Shown one piece after another: positions 1-8,474 of a DNA stretch of 34,157 nt; positions within the stretch are counted from its first letter, which is position 1; each line of letters begins with the position of its first letter. The DNA is taken from the NCBI GenBank assembly GCA_016840305.1, contig JAEOSP010000457.1, forward strand, positions 1 through 34,157, read 5' to 3'. Both the position numbers and the translations under genes were made by a program. The notes beneath the pieces are model-generated. The model made no database searches. It was not told where the DNA came from and worked only from the letters and a program-made list of their open reading frames with translations. Source of the stretch: Candidatus Hodarchaeota archaeon. Lineage in GTDB: Archaea; Asgardarchaeota; Heimdallarchaeia; Hodarchaeales; Hodarchaeaceae.

Positions 1-2698
1 CAGGTAAGACATTAACAGTGGATTTTTGCTTGATCACGCTGATCCAGCTGGTTAAAGGTGACTTGATGAATTTTAAAACCATATAAACTGCTATAAATAG
101 TCCAATTATCGTGATTACAAGTATAAAAAGTCTGTAATTTATCAATAAGATCTCATCGTCCAATATGACTACAAAATTCCCTCCAAAACTCAGAAGATTG
201 ACTACGCCATGTATTAGTATAGAATAAAGGACGTTTCGGGTAAGAATGTAAGCTACTCCGCAAGTTATTCCTATAAGAAATACATTCCAGAAATGTGTAA
301 TCGTATAAGCAATATTACCATTAACTAGATCATTGATCGTGTGCGATAAAGCAAAAACAATACTAGTAGCAAAAACTGCTACAACAGGAGACATTCCTCG
401 TTTTTCTAGTATTGGAATCATTGTTTTGCGATTTAAAAGTTCCTCGGCAATTGGAGCACCAATGGAAACGGCAGTGAAATAAATAATTATATTGAACGGA
501 TCATTTAGGTGCTGTTTGGTGATAAGAATAGCCGAATAAGAATTTTCAAAGCCTAGACCAAGAATAGAAAAAATATAGAGTAGGATTTGACTGCTGATAT
601 AAATGACCGAAAATCCTATACAGAACGTTAAAATCGTTTTTAACAAATTATTTCCATCTGCAGCCGGGAACTCGGTATTCTCATCCTTGAGAAGAGGAAT
701 GATTATGAAAACAAGTATTAGAGTAATAACAATTTGACTCAAAAACATGATAGTAAGATTGGCTATGATTGGATCCTCTCCGAATATCAATTGTGGTGTA
801 ACTATTTCAATTGACAAAATGATTAATTGGACTATTGCTATTAAAGCTATACCAGCTGATAAAACTAGAGCTGGAGCTAGAAAACGATACATATTCTTGC
901 TTTCATCTTTAGACTTGTTTTCACTATTGAACATTTCTCTTGAAATTAATTCCAAAATCAAGATACTAATTACATTAACTAATACAATGATCGCCATGAG
1001 CAAATTTAGATAATCTTTTTGAGGAGTAGAAAAAATCATGTTTACGAGGACGAATAATCCATCAATGAAAAAGACATTTCCAAATATAATCGCGTACAAG
1101 ATGCCAAATAGAACAATGTATTTCGTCATACTATTTTCAATATTCACTTTAAATAGAGTAAAACGGTTATTAATCTTACCAAAGAAGAAACTGTGCAATA
1201 TCAAAAATCCTGTTGGCGCGATAATGTTAATAAAAGCAATTTTTACAATAGAACTCATATTTTGGATTGTCAAAATATCCATCGATAACACCATGATTAG
1301 AGTTAGGGGAATTTGAGCAACTATACAAATGACAATCTGCCTAGATCGGAAGTGATCCATATTAGAGTACGGAAGGGTTGAAAGGACTCCATCAATTTTT
1401 TCCTCCGCAGATGAAAGGGATTTGTTATAAAAGAAAGGTGCTATACCTGAGAATAACATTATTGGAAGGAAAAATATGTCCAATGAAAAGAAATCAGTCA
1501 GGATAACGAATCCTAGTATGTTTAGACTAAAAAGTAAGGGAAAGGATAACCCCATAAGAAGGTAAGATATCCCCCCGAAATCCCGCGGAATCATCTTTAT
1601 GCTCTGTTTAATGAAAGTAAATATTGGATGGATGGAAGTTTTGATAACAACATCTGTCATTGAAACTTCACCTGAATAATCACCTTCAGCACCACTAAAT
1701 CCTACGGTTCTTAACGTATTATACCCTTTTACAATCGCAATGAAAATACTTACGAAAAATACTAGTAATCCTATGGTTGATGTGAATACTAATGAATTGG
1801 GAATCAAATGATCGGAATTCAAAAGTAATATTGAACTTAAATAACCACTTGAAAAAAAAGGTAATAATGAGAGAATATGATTTAATTCATCTATCATCAA
1901 GGTATCGAGAAATCCGCCATGGAGCATAAACAGTTGGAACATATATAAGAACATGTAAACGACAGGAAGTATAACTAGGTTCATGAATATGATTAAGCCA
2001 GTGAAAATAGTCCCTAATGCAGGGTTTCCAGTTGGAGTATAGATTTTACGAGCTAAAAAGCGGGAGAAAATTATCATTGTAAACACTGCAAAAACTATTG
2101 TCAGTAAATTATTCAAGATCAAAAGAAAGAGGAAATAAATGGTTTTATCGAATGCAAGTGGCGTATCGAGAAAAAAGTAAGGTATTAGCTTTCCATGTGA
2201 TAAAAAAAGTACAATGATTGGTGTACTGATAAGAGTAATGGTTATTTGTATCCAATTCATCCGTACGAGCGTGAAAAATGTTAATCTCTGCAAATCTTTT
2301 CTCGTGAGAGGGTAGGGCTTTAAAAATTCTAATAAATCACCTTTCATAAATATTACGATATTCATAATCCCGAAAAAAACTATATACACGAATATAAAGA
2401 AATTATACAGGCCAAATGCTAAACCCTCAGTGAAAAGCCGAGAGTTCATGGAAGTTAGATCTAAACCACGTTTCGAAAAAGAGTTAAGCAAACAACTAAG
2501 TTGGAATATAGCTGGGTACATGACTAATACACTAGAAAGTCTGGTAAGAAAATGTACTCTTCTCCCGCTGGTTATATTTTTCTTATATCGTTCAAGAATT
2601 TTTGTTTTCCTAGCTCCACCTGTTATTATCTGCCCCTGATAGAAGCATTCTTCGTTTAAAACTTTCGATAACTGCCATGTTTCAGATCGGTTTAACAA
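1..2698 (-). CDS. ABC-2-type permease fused to CPBP intramembrane protease-like domain (3' end beyond window)
   Basis: One frame stays open on the minus strand from 2698 to the left edge, about 899 codons, with no stop, so the protein continues outside the window. It is very hydrophobic with many membrane segments. The first ~650 residues look like a duplicated ABC-2/NatB-type export permease. The last ~200 visible residues carry the three CPBP (Abi/CAAX protease) motifs: EELLNR near residue 752, FALSH near 785 and HGVVN near 829. The chosen start is TTG at 2698, because GAGGTTGATAAG lies just before it and no ATG or GTG fits better; this start is uncertain. Only 12 bases separate it from the stop of the ABC ATPase, so the two form one transporter operon. 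The family predicts an exporter whose substrate cannot be read from sequence. Permease-CPBP fusions are known in bacteria. Whether the CPBP part is a protease or a structural domain is unknown. Confidence 0.8.
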   Translation of the reverse strand, partial: MLNRSETWQLSKVLNEECFYQGQIITGGARKTKILERYKKNITSGRRVHFLTRLSSVLVMYPAIFQLSCLLNSFSKRGLDLTSMNSRLFTEGLAFGLYNFFIFVYIVFFGIMNIVIFMKGDLLEFLKPYPLTRKDLQRLTFFTLVRMNWIQITITLISTPIIVLFLSHGKLIPYFFLDTPLAFDKTIYFLFLLILNNLLTIVFAVFTMIIFSRFLARKIYTPTGNPALGTIFTGLIIFMNLVILPVVYMFLYMFQLFMLHGGFLDTLMIDELNHILSLLPFFSSGYLSSILLLNSDHLIPNSLVFTSTIGLLVFFVSIFIAIVKGYNTLRTVGFSGAEGDYSGEVSMTDVVIKTSIHPIFTFIKQSIKMIPRDFGGISYLLMGLSFPLLFSLNILGFVILTDFFSLDIFFLPIMLFSGIAPFFYNKSLSSAEEKIDGVLSTLPYSNMDHFRSRQIVICIVAQIPLTLIMVLSMDILTIQNMSSIVKIAFINIIAPTGFLILHSFFFGKINNRFTLFKVNIENSMTKYIVLFGILYAIIFGNVFFIDGLFVLVNMIFSTPQKDYLNLLMAIIVLVNVISILILELISREMFNSENKSKDESKNMYRFLAPALVLSAGIALIAIVQLIILSIEIVTPQLIFGEDPIIANLTIMFLSQIVITLILVFIIIPLLKDENTEFPAADGNNLLKTILTFCIGFSVIYISSQILLYIFSILGLGFENSYSAILITKQHLNDPFNIIIYFTAVSIGAPIAEELLNRKTMIPILEKRGMSPVVAVFATSIVFALSHTINDLVNGNIAYTITHFWNVFLIGITCGVAYILTRNVLYSILIHGVVNLLSFGGNFVVILDDEILLINYRLFILVITIIGLFIAVYMVLKFIKSPLTSWISVIKQKSTVNVLP

Positions 2699-2710
2699 CT
2701 CTTATCAACC

Positions 2711-3574
2711 TCAATTACTTGATAGATGCCTTAATTTTTCGATAAAGCCATTAGCTGACTCAGTTTGTCCAGTTAAATGGAGGAATATTTCTTCTAAGGA
2801 AGTTGCAACTGTGGTTTTAGCTAGTTCTTGCAGTTCTTCGAATGTTCCTTCTGCGACCATCTTTCCCTCGTTAATGATACCTATCCTGTTACATAATGTT
2901 TGAGCTTGCTCCATTATGTGAGTGGATAGTATGATGGAACCACCTTTCTCGACGTGTATTTGGAATATTTCTTTCAGTACTCGTGCAGATCTAGCATCCA
3001 GTCCTGAAAGGGGTTCATCCAAGATCAACACCTTGGGTTCGTGTAGTAATGCAGCAATTATTTGTATTTTTTGCTTGTTTCCGCGACTGAGACCACCAAT
3101 GAACGTATCATAATATTTCAAAGCATTCATCGAAACGAGATACTCCTTAGCTACAAAAGTTGCTCGTTCTGGATCGAGACGTCGAATAGATGCAATGAAG
3201 TTGAACAATTCTCTAACACTCATTGATTCGTACAATATAGGCTCTTCTGCAACATAACCGATGTTTTCCTTGACATCTTCTGGTGTAATTATTGGATCAA
3301 AACCTAAAATTGTTATATTTCCATCTTGGAGATCGTACATTCCTAAAATAGATTTAATCGTGGTTGTTTTACCAGCACCATTCGGGCCAAGTAATCCATA
3401 GATTTCACCCTCAAAGATGGTAAATGACAGACCATCGACCGCTTTAACTTTTCCAAAATACTTCTTAAGTTCTCTAACGGTTAAAATTTCTTTTTTATTA
3501 GTATTAGAATTACTAGAACTATTCTTTTCGACATTATTTTCCATCACTATTACTTTTACCATTTTCATCACCAA
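2711..3574 (-). CDS. ABC transporter ATP-binding protein
   Basis: This is a full-length ABC ATPase of the ABC-2 exporter (NatA/CcmA) type, expected at the inner face of the membrane to drive the permease encoded 12 bases downstream. Numbered from the first codon, Walker A GPNGAGKTT is at about 63-71, the signature motif is LSRGNKQ at about 162-168 (a variant of LSGGQ), Walker B LILDEP is at about 183-188, the D-loop GLD follows at 191-193, and the switch histidine is H219. The usual Q-loop glutamine appears as glutamate (VAEEP), a modest oddity. The frame opens with TTG at 3574. ATG at 3562 (residue 5), preceded by GGTGAT at 3567-3572, is a better start candidate. The N-terminal ~28 residues are Asn/Ser-rich and outside the fold. 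The TATA-like box near 3722-3734 and the flanking inverted repeat probably control this gene. Confidence 0.93.
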   Translation of the reverse strand: MVMKMVKVIVMENNVEKNSSSNSNTNKKEILTVRELKKYFGKVKAVDGLSFTIFEGEIYGLLGPNGAGKTTTIKSILGMYDLQDGNITILGFDPIITPEDVKENIGYVAEEPILYESMSVRELFNFIASIRRLDPERATFVAKEYLVSMNALKYYDTFIGGLSRGNKQKIQIIAALLHEPKVLILDEPLSGLDARSARVLKEIFQIHVEKGGSIILSTHIMEQAQTLCNRIGIINEGKMVAEGTFEELQELAKTTVATSLEEIFLHLTGQTESANGFIEKLRHLSSN

Positions 3575-4172
3575 TATCTTACCTTATTCATAATACTTCG
3601 ACAACCCATCTGTTTGCAGTGATTTTTATTCCGTAAAATTTGATTTCATGTTCTTTGGAGATTCTTAGTTATTACCAAAGATATGTAATTACCAAATTAT
3701 ATACATTACTATATTTTGGAAACATATATAAACCCTTCGATAAAGGAAAAATTTGGTAATTATTCAACTTGTTATATACGGATATTTTTGAATAAGGAAA
3801 TTCTTTAAAGAAATACAGTTTTAATGGAATAGCATAATACATTCATTACTTTTATCTCACTTCATTATTAAAATCTATTAATAAAATGAGTTACAAATCA
3901 TACTACACCAAAAAAAGCAGTGGAAGCGTTTAAATAAAATGATGTATTAATACGGAATGAAGAATAATTAGAAACACTAGTTTTGTTGAGGTAAATCGAG
4001 TGTCTTCAAGGGGGGTATGATAACAAAACGTTTTTGTTGTTCGAAAACGACGCTAAGAATCTTTCTTCTTATTTCAGAAACATCGTCAAATGTTAGTTAT
4101 TGCATATTGGTAACAGTGAACAAATTTTAGATTTATTTATCTATTCGGATTTCCCTTTCTGAAATATTATGC
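3575..4172. other. 598-bp intergenic region upstream of the ABC transporter operon
   Basis: No convincing coding frame is seen on either strand. The region is very AT-rich. The half nearest the ABC ATPase holds the likely promoter and a 13-bp inverted repeat, listed separately. The half nearest the symporter has AACAAAACG followed by TTTTTGTT at 4022-4038, a near-palindrome with one extra T, and a matching GTTTTGTT at 3980-3987 that could pair with AACAAAAC at 4022-4029. These could form a weak terminator or operator, but nothing in the sequence decides between them. Confidence 0.5.
3686..3762 (-). promoter_or_regulatory. Likely promoter of the ABC operon bracketed by a 13-bp inverted repeat
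   Basis: TAATTACCAAATT at 3686-3698 is the exact reverse complement of AATTTGGTAATTA at 3750-3762. Between them, on the minus strand, GGGTTTATATATGTT (3722-3734 and neighbours) matches an archaeal TATA box about 150-160 bases before the ABC ATPase start. A related half-site, TTATTACCAAAG, lies at 3669-3680. Repeats flanking a TATA box suit an operator for a dimeric repressor, but the binding protein is unknown and function is inferred. Confidence 0.5.
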
Positions 4173-5630
4173 TCAGTAGAGCCTCTCGTAGACTTTGGAA
4201 ATCTTACCCTCTTTCTGGAGACCTTCAATGTATTCTTTTTCTTTCCGTAGGTGAATCTTAGCTAATTCTGCTTTTTTGGCAATCCAATCTTTCCCATCCA
4301 GCTTGTACCATTTCAAGAGTACTATTGCACTGATTATGAAAAATAGTGCAGGAATTAATGTGTATCCTAGCCGTATTCCAAAAATCGCCGAATCTGTTTG
4401 TATAGATTCCGTGTTATCGAACCCGAATCCACTGATAATTAGTAAGAACAGAGCGTTAGCGAGTGAGATCGCTGGTTTTGTAATTAATGCGTTCATACCC
4501 GCGTATGTCGTCTCCCGCCTTTTGCCAGTCAACATTTCATCGTAATCCATTACATCGGATATTAAGGGAACCCATATCAATTGAATCGGACCGAAACCTA
4601 TTCCAATTACTGCAAAACTTAACATCACTGGAATAAACCAGTTTCCTGAGAAAAAAAGTAACACAAGGCCAGTACTGGCCAATATCAACCCAGTAATGTA
4701 AACCTGTTTTAGACCCTGTCGTTTCACTTTCCTATTAGCAAAGAAACTAGATACTAGCAAGAGGATAAAAACGAATACTAATGGTAATGAAGCAGAAAGA
4801 CCTTGTATCCTTAGCACATATTGTGCGAAATAAGTTATAGAACCCATTATTACTGTGAAGGCCAATTCTCGCCCGAAATTACTGACTTCGAATACTAGAA
4901 ACTCCCTGTTCTTGATCGTTTTGACCATTGATTCTATGAAACCTAGTTGCTCTTCAGTCCTTGCATACTCATTTTCAACTAGGGTATGACTCGAGAGAAA
5001 CAGGACGGTACCTGCAACTATCCCTACGAGTACCATCAATGGTTTGAAAAGAGGATTGAGTTCGGTTGAAGTTTCATCGGTGAGGAAGATCAACGGAAGT
5101 ATCACCGACAATACACCACCACTAGCTCCTAAAACTACGTTATACAAGCCGAGATTAGATCTGGCTTCCTGAGTAAGGCACATTTCAGCAGGTAAGGCAG
5201 TTAGTACTAATCCGATCATAGTGAACATAGAGTCGACTAAAAAGAGGACCAGCAGTAGGTTCCAAAACAGGGCTATTTGTGTGTCTCCCATGAATGGGAA
5301 CCAGCAAATGATAAAAGTAATAGCATAAAACGGTGCACCGAAGCGAAGGACAGGGATGCGCCTACCCATATCTGTATCGATGCGTTCTTGGAGAATACCG
5401 AAATAAGGGTCATTAAGAGCATTCCAAATGGCGAACAGAAGCCAAGCAAGAGAGATCCATTCCTCGCTTAAACCTAGCTTTACATTATAATAAAAAGTGA
5501 TTGCGGAGCCAAGAGCAATACCACTAAGAATGCTATTGGAAGCTTGAGATAAACCATAGGCAATTTTAGATTTAAAGGGTAATCGCTCATCGAAATTATC
5601 AATGAACTCATTTTTCACGTTTATTTTCAC
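4173..5630 (-). CDS. GPH-family (MelB-like) major facilitator sugar/cation symporter
   Basis: This 485-residue membrane protein has about twelve hydrophobic segments and belongs to the glycoside-pentoside-hexuronide branch of the major facilitator superfamily. Markers are the N-terminal LPFKSKIAYGLSQ region, NALNDPYFG at about 70-78 and GRRIPVLRFG at about 89-98, matching the conserved NxxxDPxxG and GRRxP loop of MelB relatives. Members usually import sugars or related organic solutes with Na+ or H+. The substrate cannot be told here, and some archaeal members sit in lipid or organic-acid contexts. The start is GTG at 5630, since no ATG precedes the conserved part. It lies 110 bases downstream of the thioesterase gene on the same strand, with a palindrome between them, so it may have its own promoter. 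Confidence 0.85.
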   Translation of the reverse strand: MKINVKNEFIDNFDERLPFKSKIAYGLSQASNSILSGIALGSAITFYYNVKLGLSEEWISLAWLLFAIWNALNDPYFGILQERIDTDMGRRIPVLRFGAPFYAITFIICWFPFMGDTQIALFWNLLLVLFLVDSMFTMIGLVLTALPAEMCLTQEARSNLGLYNVVLGASGGVLSVILPLIFLTDETSTELNPLFKPLMVLVGIVAGTVLFLSSHTLVENEYARTEEQLGFIESMVKTIKNREFLVFEVSNFGRELAFTVIMGSITYFAQYVLRIQGLSASLPLVFVFILLLVSSFFANRKVKRQGLKQVYITGLILASTGLVLLFFSGNWFIPVMLSFAVIGIGFGPIQLIWVPLISDVMDYDEMLTGKRRETTYAGMNALITKPAISLANALFLLIISGFGFDNTESIQTDSAIFGIRLGYTLIPALFFIISAIVLLKWYKLDGKDWIAKKAELAKIHLRKEKEYIEGLQKEGKISKVYERLY

Positions 5631-5720
5631 GCCTGTTTTCTTGGATCCTCAATTTACTAGGAGCTTCAATCAAGTCCACTCTGAGATGATCTATGAAAGA
5701 AATAATAACCATCCATTAAC

Positions 5721-5739
5721 TTAAAATCTAGGATTTTAA
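5721..5739. repeat. 19-bp palindrome between thioesterase and symporter genes
   Basis: TTAAAATC (5721-5728) and GATTTTAA (5732-5739) are perfect 8-base inverted arms around TAG. The element directly follows the thioesterase stop and precedes the symporter start by about 90 bases. It could be an operator, a TATA-containing promoter element (TTTAAAATC on the minus strand) or a weak terminator hairpin. The sequence does not distinguish these. Confidence 0.45.
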
Positions 5740-5740
5740 A

Positions 5741-6286
5741 TTATTTGAATGTTTTGAATCTTGAGTAACCTTCAGATAATTTCTGAAGTGGAGAAATGGC
5801 TTTCTCGATCAGATTTTCAAGTTCAGTAGCACTGATGCCGGTAAATTTCTGAAGTAAATTAGAATCAGGAAGTAACCACCTACTTTTTGCTTCAGCAAGG
5901 ATAGTACCCTTTTTGGATTGAATTCTAGCTAAAGAAACTGCATTTTCTTCATTGTTTTCAAGTATCCTAGCTTTAATTTCGATTTTTACCCCAGTTTGAA
6001 CAGGTTTTAGATAATGTACATCAGCCTGAAGTGTAATTCCGAATCGAAGTAAATGTGTGATGATCGCCCATGCTGCTACTTCATCCAAAAGAGTTGCGAT
6101 GATTCCTCCATGTGCAAGACCTTTAAATCCACAATACTCTTCAGGAATAGTATAATGACTTGTACATCCTTTTTTAGTATACCAAATTCGGAGTTTCAAC
6201 CCTTTCGTATTGTGTGGAGCGCAACCAAAACAATCAACAAATCCACGACTTGGTAAGAGCCATTCTTCTGTGTTATTCTGAGCCAT
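5741..6286 (-). CDS. PaaI/4HBT-type hotdog thioesterase
   Basis: The 181-residue protein is a hotdog-fold acyl-CoA thioesterase. The N-terminal CFGCAPHNTKGLKL segment (about 19-32) matches the C-x-x-C...N-x-x-GL start of a PaaI-like subgroup. LAHGGIIATLLDEVAAW (about 57-73) holds the conserved HGG turn and the acidic residues of the long central helix that binds and cleaves the thioester. Such enzymes hydrolyse acyl- or aryl-CoA in the cytosol; the substrate is unknown. The last ~40 residues extend beyond the core fold. The start is ATG at 6286, preceded by GAGAAGGA. It sits 52 bases after the YkvA-like gene and may be cotranscribed with it. Confidence 0.82.
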   Translation of the reverse strand: MAQNNTEEWLLPSRGFVDCFGCAPHNTKGLKLRIWYTKKGCTSHYTIPEEYCGFKGLAHGGIIATLLDEVAAWAIITHLLRFGITLQADVHYLKPVQTGVKIEIKARILENNEENAVSLARIQSKKGTILAEAKSRWLLPDSNLLQKFTGISATELENLIEKAISPLQKLSEGYSRFKTFK

Positions 6287-6338
6287 CTTTCCTTCTCAAC
6301 CTTGTTATCACATAATTTCAATAATCTTAAGAGAATGT

Positions 6339-6749
6339 TCAATGAGTCAATATTATCGTCAAAAGCTCAATTAGCCACATTAAAAGTAATCCCAATCCAA
6401 CGATCCAAATAAAGATTATAATTAAACCTGTTTTCTTTCCAATTGGTATTTCTTTCTCTTCTTTTTTATCAGCCTTTTTTCGACATTCTTCCATTACTTC
6501 TTTAGGAATAAGCTTCAATGCAAGAGAAATACCAATGGGAACAAGAATCAAATCATCTATATAACCCAAAATAGGTATAAAATCAGGGATAAGATCAATA
6601 GGGCAAAAAGCGTATCCAATAACGACTCCTAGAAATAATCGTTTCCACCAAGTAACTTGTGAGTCCTGATAAACAAGATAAATAATGTAAGTTTCTCTTT
6701 TGAGGTTCGTGGCCATTATTTTTAATTTTTTTATCATTGTTTTGTCCAC
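6339..6749 (-). CDS. YkvA/DUF1232-family membrane protein
   Basis: This small protein of 136 residues carries the DUF1232 signature CPIDLIPDFIPILGYIDDL at about residues 48-66, the hallmark of YkvA-like proteins, between a hydrophobic segment on each side. A second membrane helix lies near the C-terminus (about 105-130). A Lys/Glu-rich cytosolic stretch (KKADKKEEKE) separates the two. No biochemical role is established for the family. The frame opens with GTG at 6749; ATG at 6737 is an alternative start. Confidence 0.8.
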   Translation of the reverse strand: MDKTMIKKLKIMATNLKRETYIIYLVYQDSQVTWWKRLFLGVVIGYAFCPIDLIPDFIPILGYIDDLILVPIGISLALKLIPKEVMEECRKKADKKEEKEIPIGKKTGLIIIFIWIVGLGLLLMWLIELLTIILTH

Positions 6750-6870
6750 TAGGTTAATTATGCAATCAAGGATTTTTTACGGAATCCTTTTGGAGGTTGG
6801 TATTACTTCTTAAGAAAATTGAAGTCGGTGTCTTCGATCTTTTAGCTGCTCCTCTAAATAAGACCTAAGA

Positions 6871-7311
6871 TTAATCGGATAGACTGAATTTGACCCCAAG
6901 ATTAACTAGACGTTCAATTATACTGATATAAGAGTTTAATTCCTCTTCTTTGAAATGCTTCTTGATTACACCCATCGCTGCTAATCTTTTTTGCAGAAAA
7001 TATTTGTACAGCTCCTTTCCATCTGGAGATAAATATAATTCCACAATTCTTCTATCTTCATCAGAATTTTTGCGTTCTACAAATCCAAAATTGACCAAAC
7101 GGTCGATTCGTTTCGTCGCTGTGCTTGGAATCACGTCTAGAAAAACGCTTAGGTTTTTCATAGACGATTTGGGATTCTTACCTAGAAAATCGATGATGAA
7201 AATATCAAGCCCAATTTCTTTTCCTTTGAACGTAAAATTCCTTAATTCAGTGGTAATTCTCTTGAAATATGCAGTAAGGACTTCTATAAACTTATCTTGT
7301 TGGGAAATCAT
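6871..7311 (-). CDS. MarR-family transcriptional regulator
   Basis: The 146-residue protein has the MarR layout: an N-terminal dimerisation helix, a winged helix-turn-helix at about 45-105 (MKNLSVFLDV then PSTATKRIDRLVNFGFVER), the wing signature SDEDRRIVELYLSPDGKEL with DEDRR at 84-88, and a C-terminal dimerisation helix. MarR proteins are cytosolic dimers that usually repress nearby genes until a small ligand binds. It is transcribed divergently from the two QueG/RdhA-like genes, with 130 bases between the starts, so it most likely controls them and itself. MarR-type regulators are a known partner of reductive dehalogenase operons in Dehalococcoides. The start is ATG at 7311. Confidence 0.88.
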   Translation of the reverse strand: MISQQDKFIEVLTAYFKRITTELRNFTFKGKEIGLDIFIIDFLGKNPKSSMKNLSVFLDVIPSTATKRIDRLVNFGFVERKNSDEDRRIVELYLSPDGKELYKYFLQKRLAAMGVIKKHFKEEELNSYISIIERLVNLGVKFSLSD

Positions 7312-7441
7312 TTTGGCTCATAAGTAATTCAAGTAAGAAATTATTATAAAATGTTTTCCTTTTTGAAAAATTTGCGGAATGGCAAATATTTAAAAAGATG
7401 AACTACATCATGTACTCAGAATTTCATTCAGGCTGATCGCT
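7312..7441. promoter_or_regulatory. Divergent promoter region between marR-like and QueG/RdhA-like genes
   Basis: On the plus strand, AATATTTAAAAA at about 7385-7396 is a good TATA box, placing a start site near 7415-7420 ahead of the ATG at 7442. On the minus strand, TTTTATAATAA (about 7341-7351) is a TATA candidate for the MarR gene. The 11-base palindrome TACATCATGTA (7404-7414) lies just downstream of the plus-strand TATA box, where repressor binding would block initiation. It is a candidate MarR operator, by inference only. Confidence 0.55.
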
Positions 7442-8440
7442 ATGAAAATCAAGCATCGTTTCCAAAAAACCTTTTCAAGAAGGTTTGGTATCCCTAAAGT
7501 TGAGAAAGCAATATTAAAACAGAAAACAATACAGGAAATGGAAGGGATTCTTCTTCCCACCTCAAATTCTCCTAAAAGGTTCGAGATACCTCTCGAGATG
7601 TTGAATCTATTCCAACAGCGGGATGATATCTATATGAGACATACATTGCCCATTAGACGGATTGTCTCACTAATGAAGAATATCCACCTTTCGGTTGATA
7701 AAATTCAAGAAAATCCTTCTGATCCGAAAACAATTGCACCTCAGGACTTCTTTACCCAGCTTGAGCTTTTCTCAAAATCACAAGGAATCGGTCTAATCGG
7801 ATTCGCAAAGTTATCGCAAGATCTCATATTTCAAGAATATGGGGTTCTCTATGACAATGCCATTATTTTAGCCATGGAAATGGACAAGGATACAGTTGAA
7901 AAAGCTCCCAGTCAAGCTACATTGAATATGGTTTTTGGAACCTATGACGATCTAGGTATTGCAACTAATAAGGTTACTGAGTTTCTTAAAGAGTATGGTT
8001 ATGCTGCTCAAGCAGATCATCCACTAGGTGGATTGGCTTTATTTCCTCCTATGGCTCAGAAAGCTGGAATTGGTTGGGTAGGAAAACATGGTATTCTGAT
8101 AACTCGGGATTTTGGTCCCAGAGTGAGGTTAGCAGCTGTCTATACGAGTATAAAGAATTTGCCCTTTGTGGATTCAAATGATCATGAATGGATTGCTGAT
8201 TATTGCAAAATATGTGGTAACTGTATCAAAAAGTGCCCATCGAATGCAATACTGGAAAGTTCCATAGAGCATAAATCTGGACGAATAACCAATATCACTC
8301 TACACAAATGTTTTGAATATTTTGCCCAGTATTATGGATGCTCGGTGTGCGTGAAAGTTTGCCCATTTTCCAAGGATCCTGACACCTATAGCAAACTTAA
8401 AGATGTAGTTGAAAAAGGAAGAAGAAGAAGTAGTGCGTAA
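7442..8440 (+). CDS. QueG/reductive-dehalogenase-like corrinoid iron-sulfur protein (1)
   Basis: The C-terminal third carries two [4Fe-4S] motifs in the order seen in epoxyqueuosine reductase (QueG) and reductive dehalogenases: CKICGNCIKKCP (C255, C258, C261, C265), then C290 and GCSVCVKVCPF (C300, C303, C307). Upstream, ADHPLGGLALFPP and AGIGWVGKHGILIT match the corrinoid-binding core of that superfamily. At 332 residues, with no Tat signal, it should be cytosolic, unlike respiratory RdhA. The first ~100 residues are divergent. The family transfers electrons to a cobalamin-bound substrate, either a halogenated organic or epoxyqueuosine. The substrate is unknown, and the paralog downstream argues against simple QueG housekeeping. 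It is first in a two-gene operon, 34 bases before the paralog, and divergent from a MarR gene. Confidence 0.78.
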   Translation: MKIKHRFQKTFSRRFGIPKVEKAILKQKTIQEMEGILLPTSNSPKRFEIPLEMLNLFQQRDDIYMRHTLPIRRIVSLMKNIHLSVDKIQENPSDPKTIAPQDFFTQLELFSKSQGIGLIGFAKLSQDLIFQEYGVLYDNAIILAMEMDKDTVEKAPSQATLNMVFGTYDDLGIATNKVTEFLKEYGYAAQADHPLGGLALFPPMAQKAGIGWVGKHGILITRDFGPRVRLAAVYTSIKNLPFVDSNDHEWIADYCKICGNCIKKCPSNAILESSIEHKSGRITNITLHKCFEYFAQYYGCSVCVKVCPFSKDPDTYSKLKDVVEKGRRRSSA

Positions 8441-8474
8441 ATTTACAAAGAATAATTAAGAACAATGGAAAAGA

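Noticed and set aside
747..2639. Plus-strand open frames of 69-92 codons in the leftmost 2.6 kb (747-1013, 1038-1316, 2430-2639)
   Set aside because: They are antisense to a continuous minus-strand permease-CPBP frame with clear membrane pattern and conserved motifs, so they are shadows.
2611..2680. Minus-strand ATG at about 2662 (MAVIESF...) and GTG at 2619 as possible starts of the permease
   Set aside because: The ATG frame stops after 22 codons, and the GTG frame meets a stop within about 15 codons. The correct frame is the one shared with the upstream ATPase, entered at TTG 2698.
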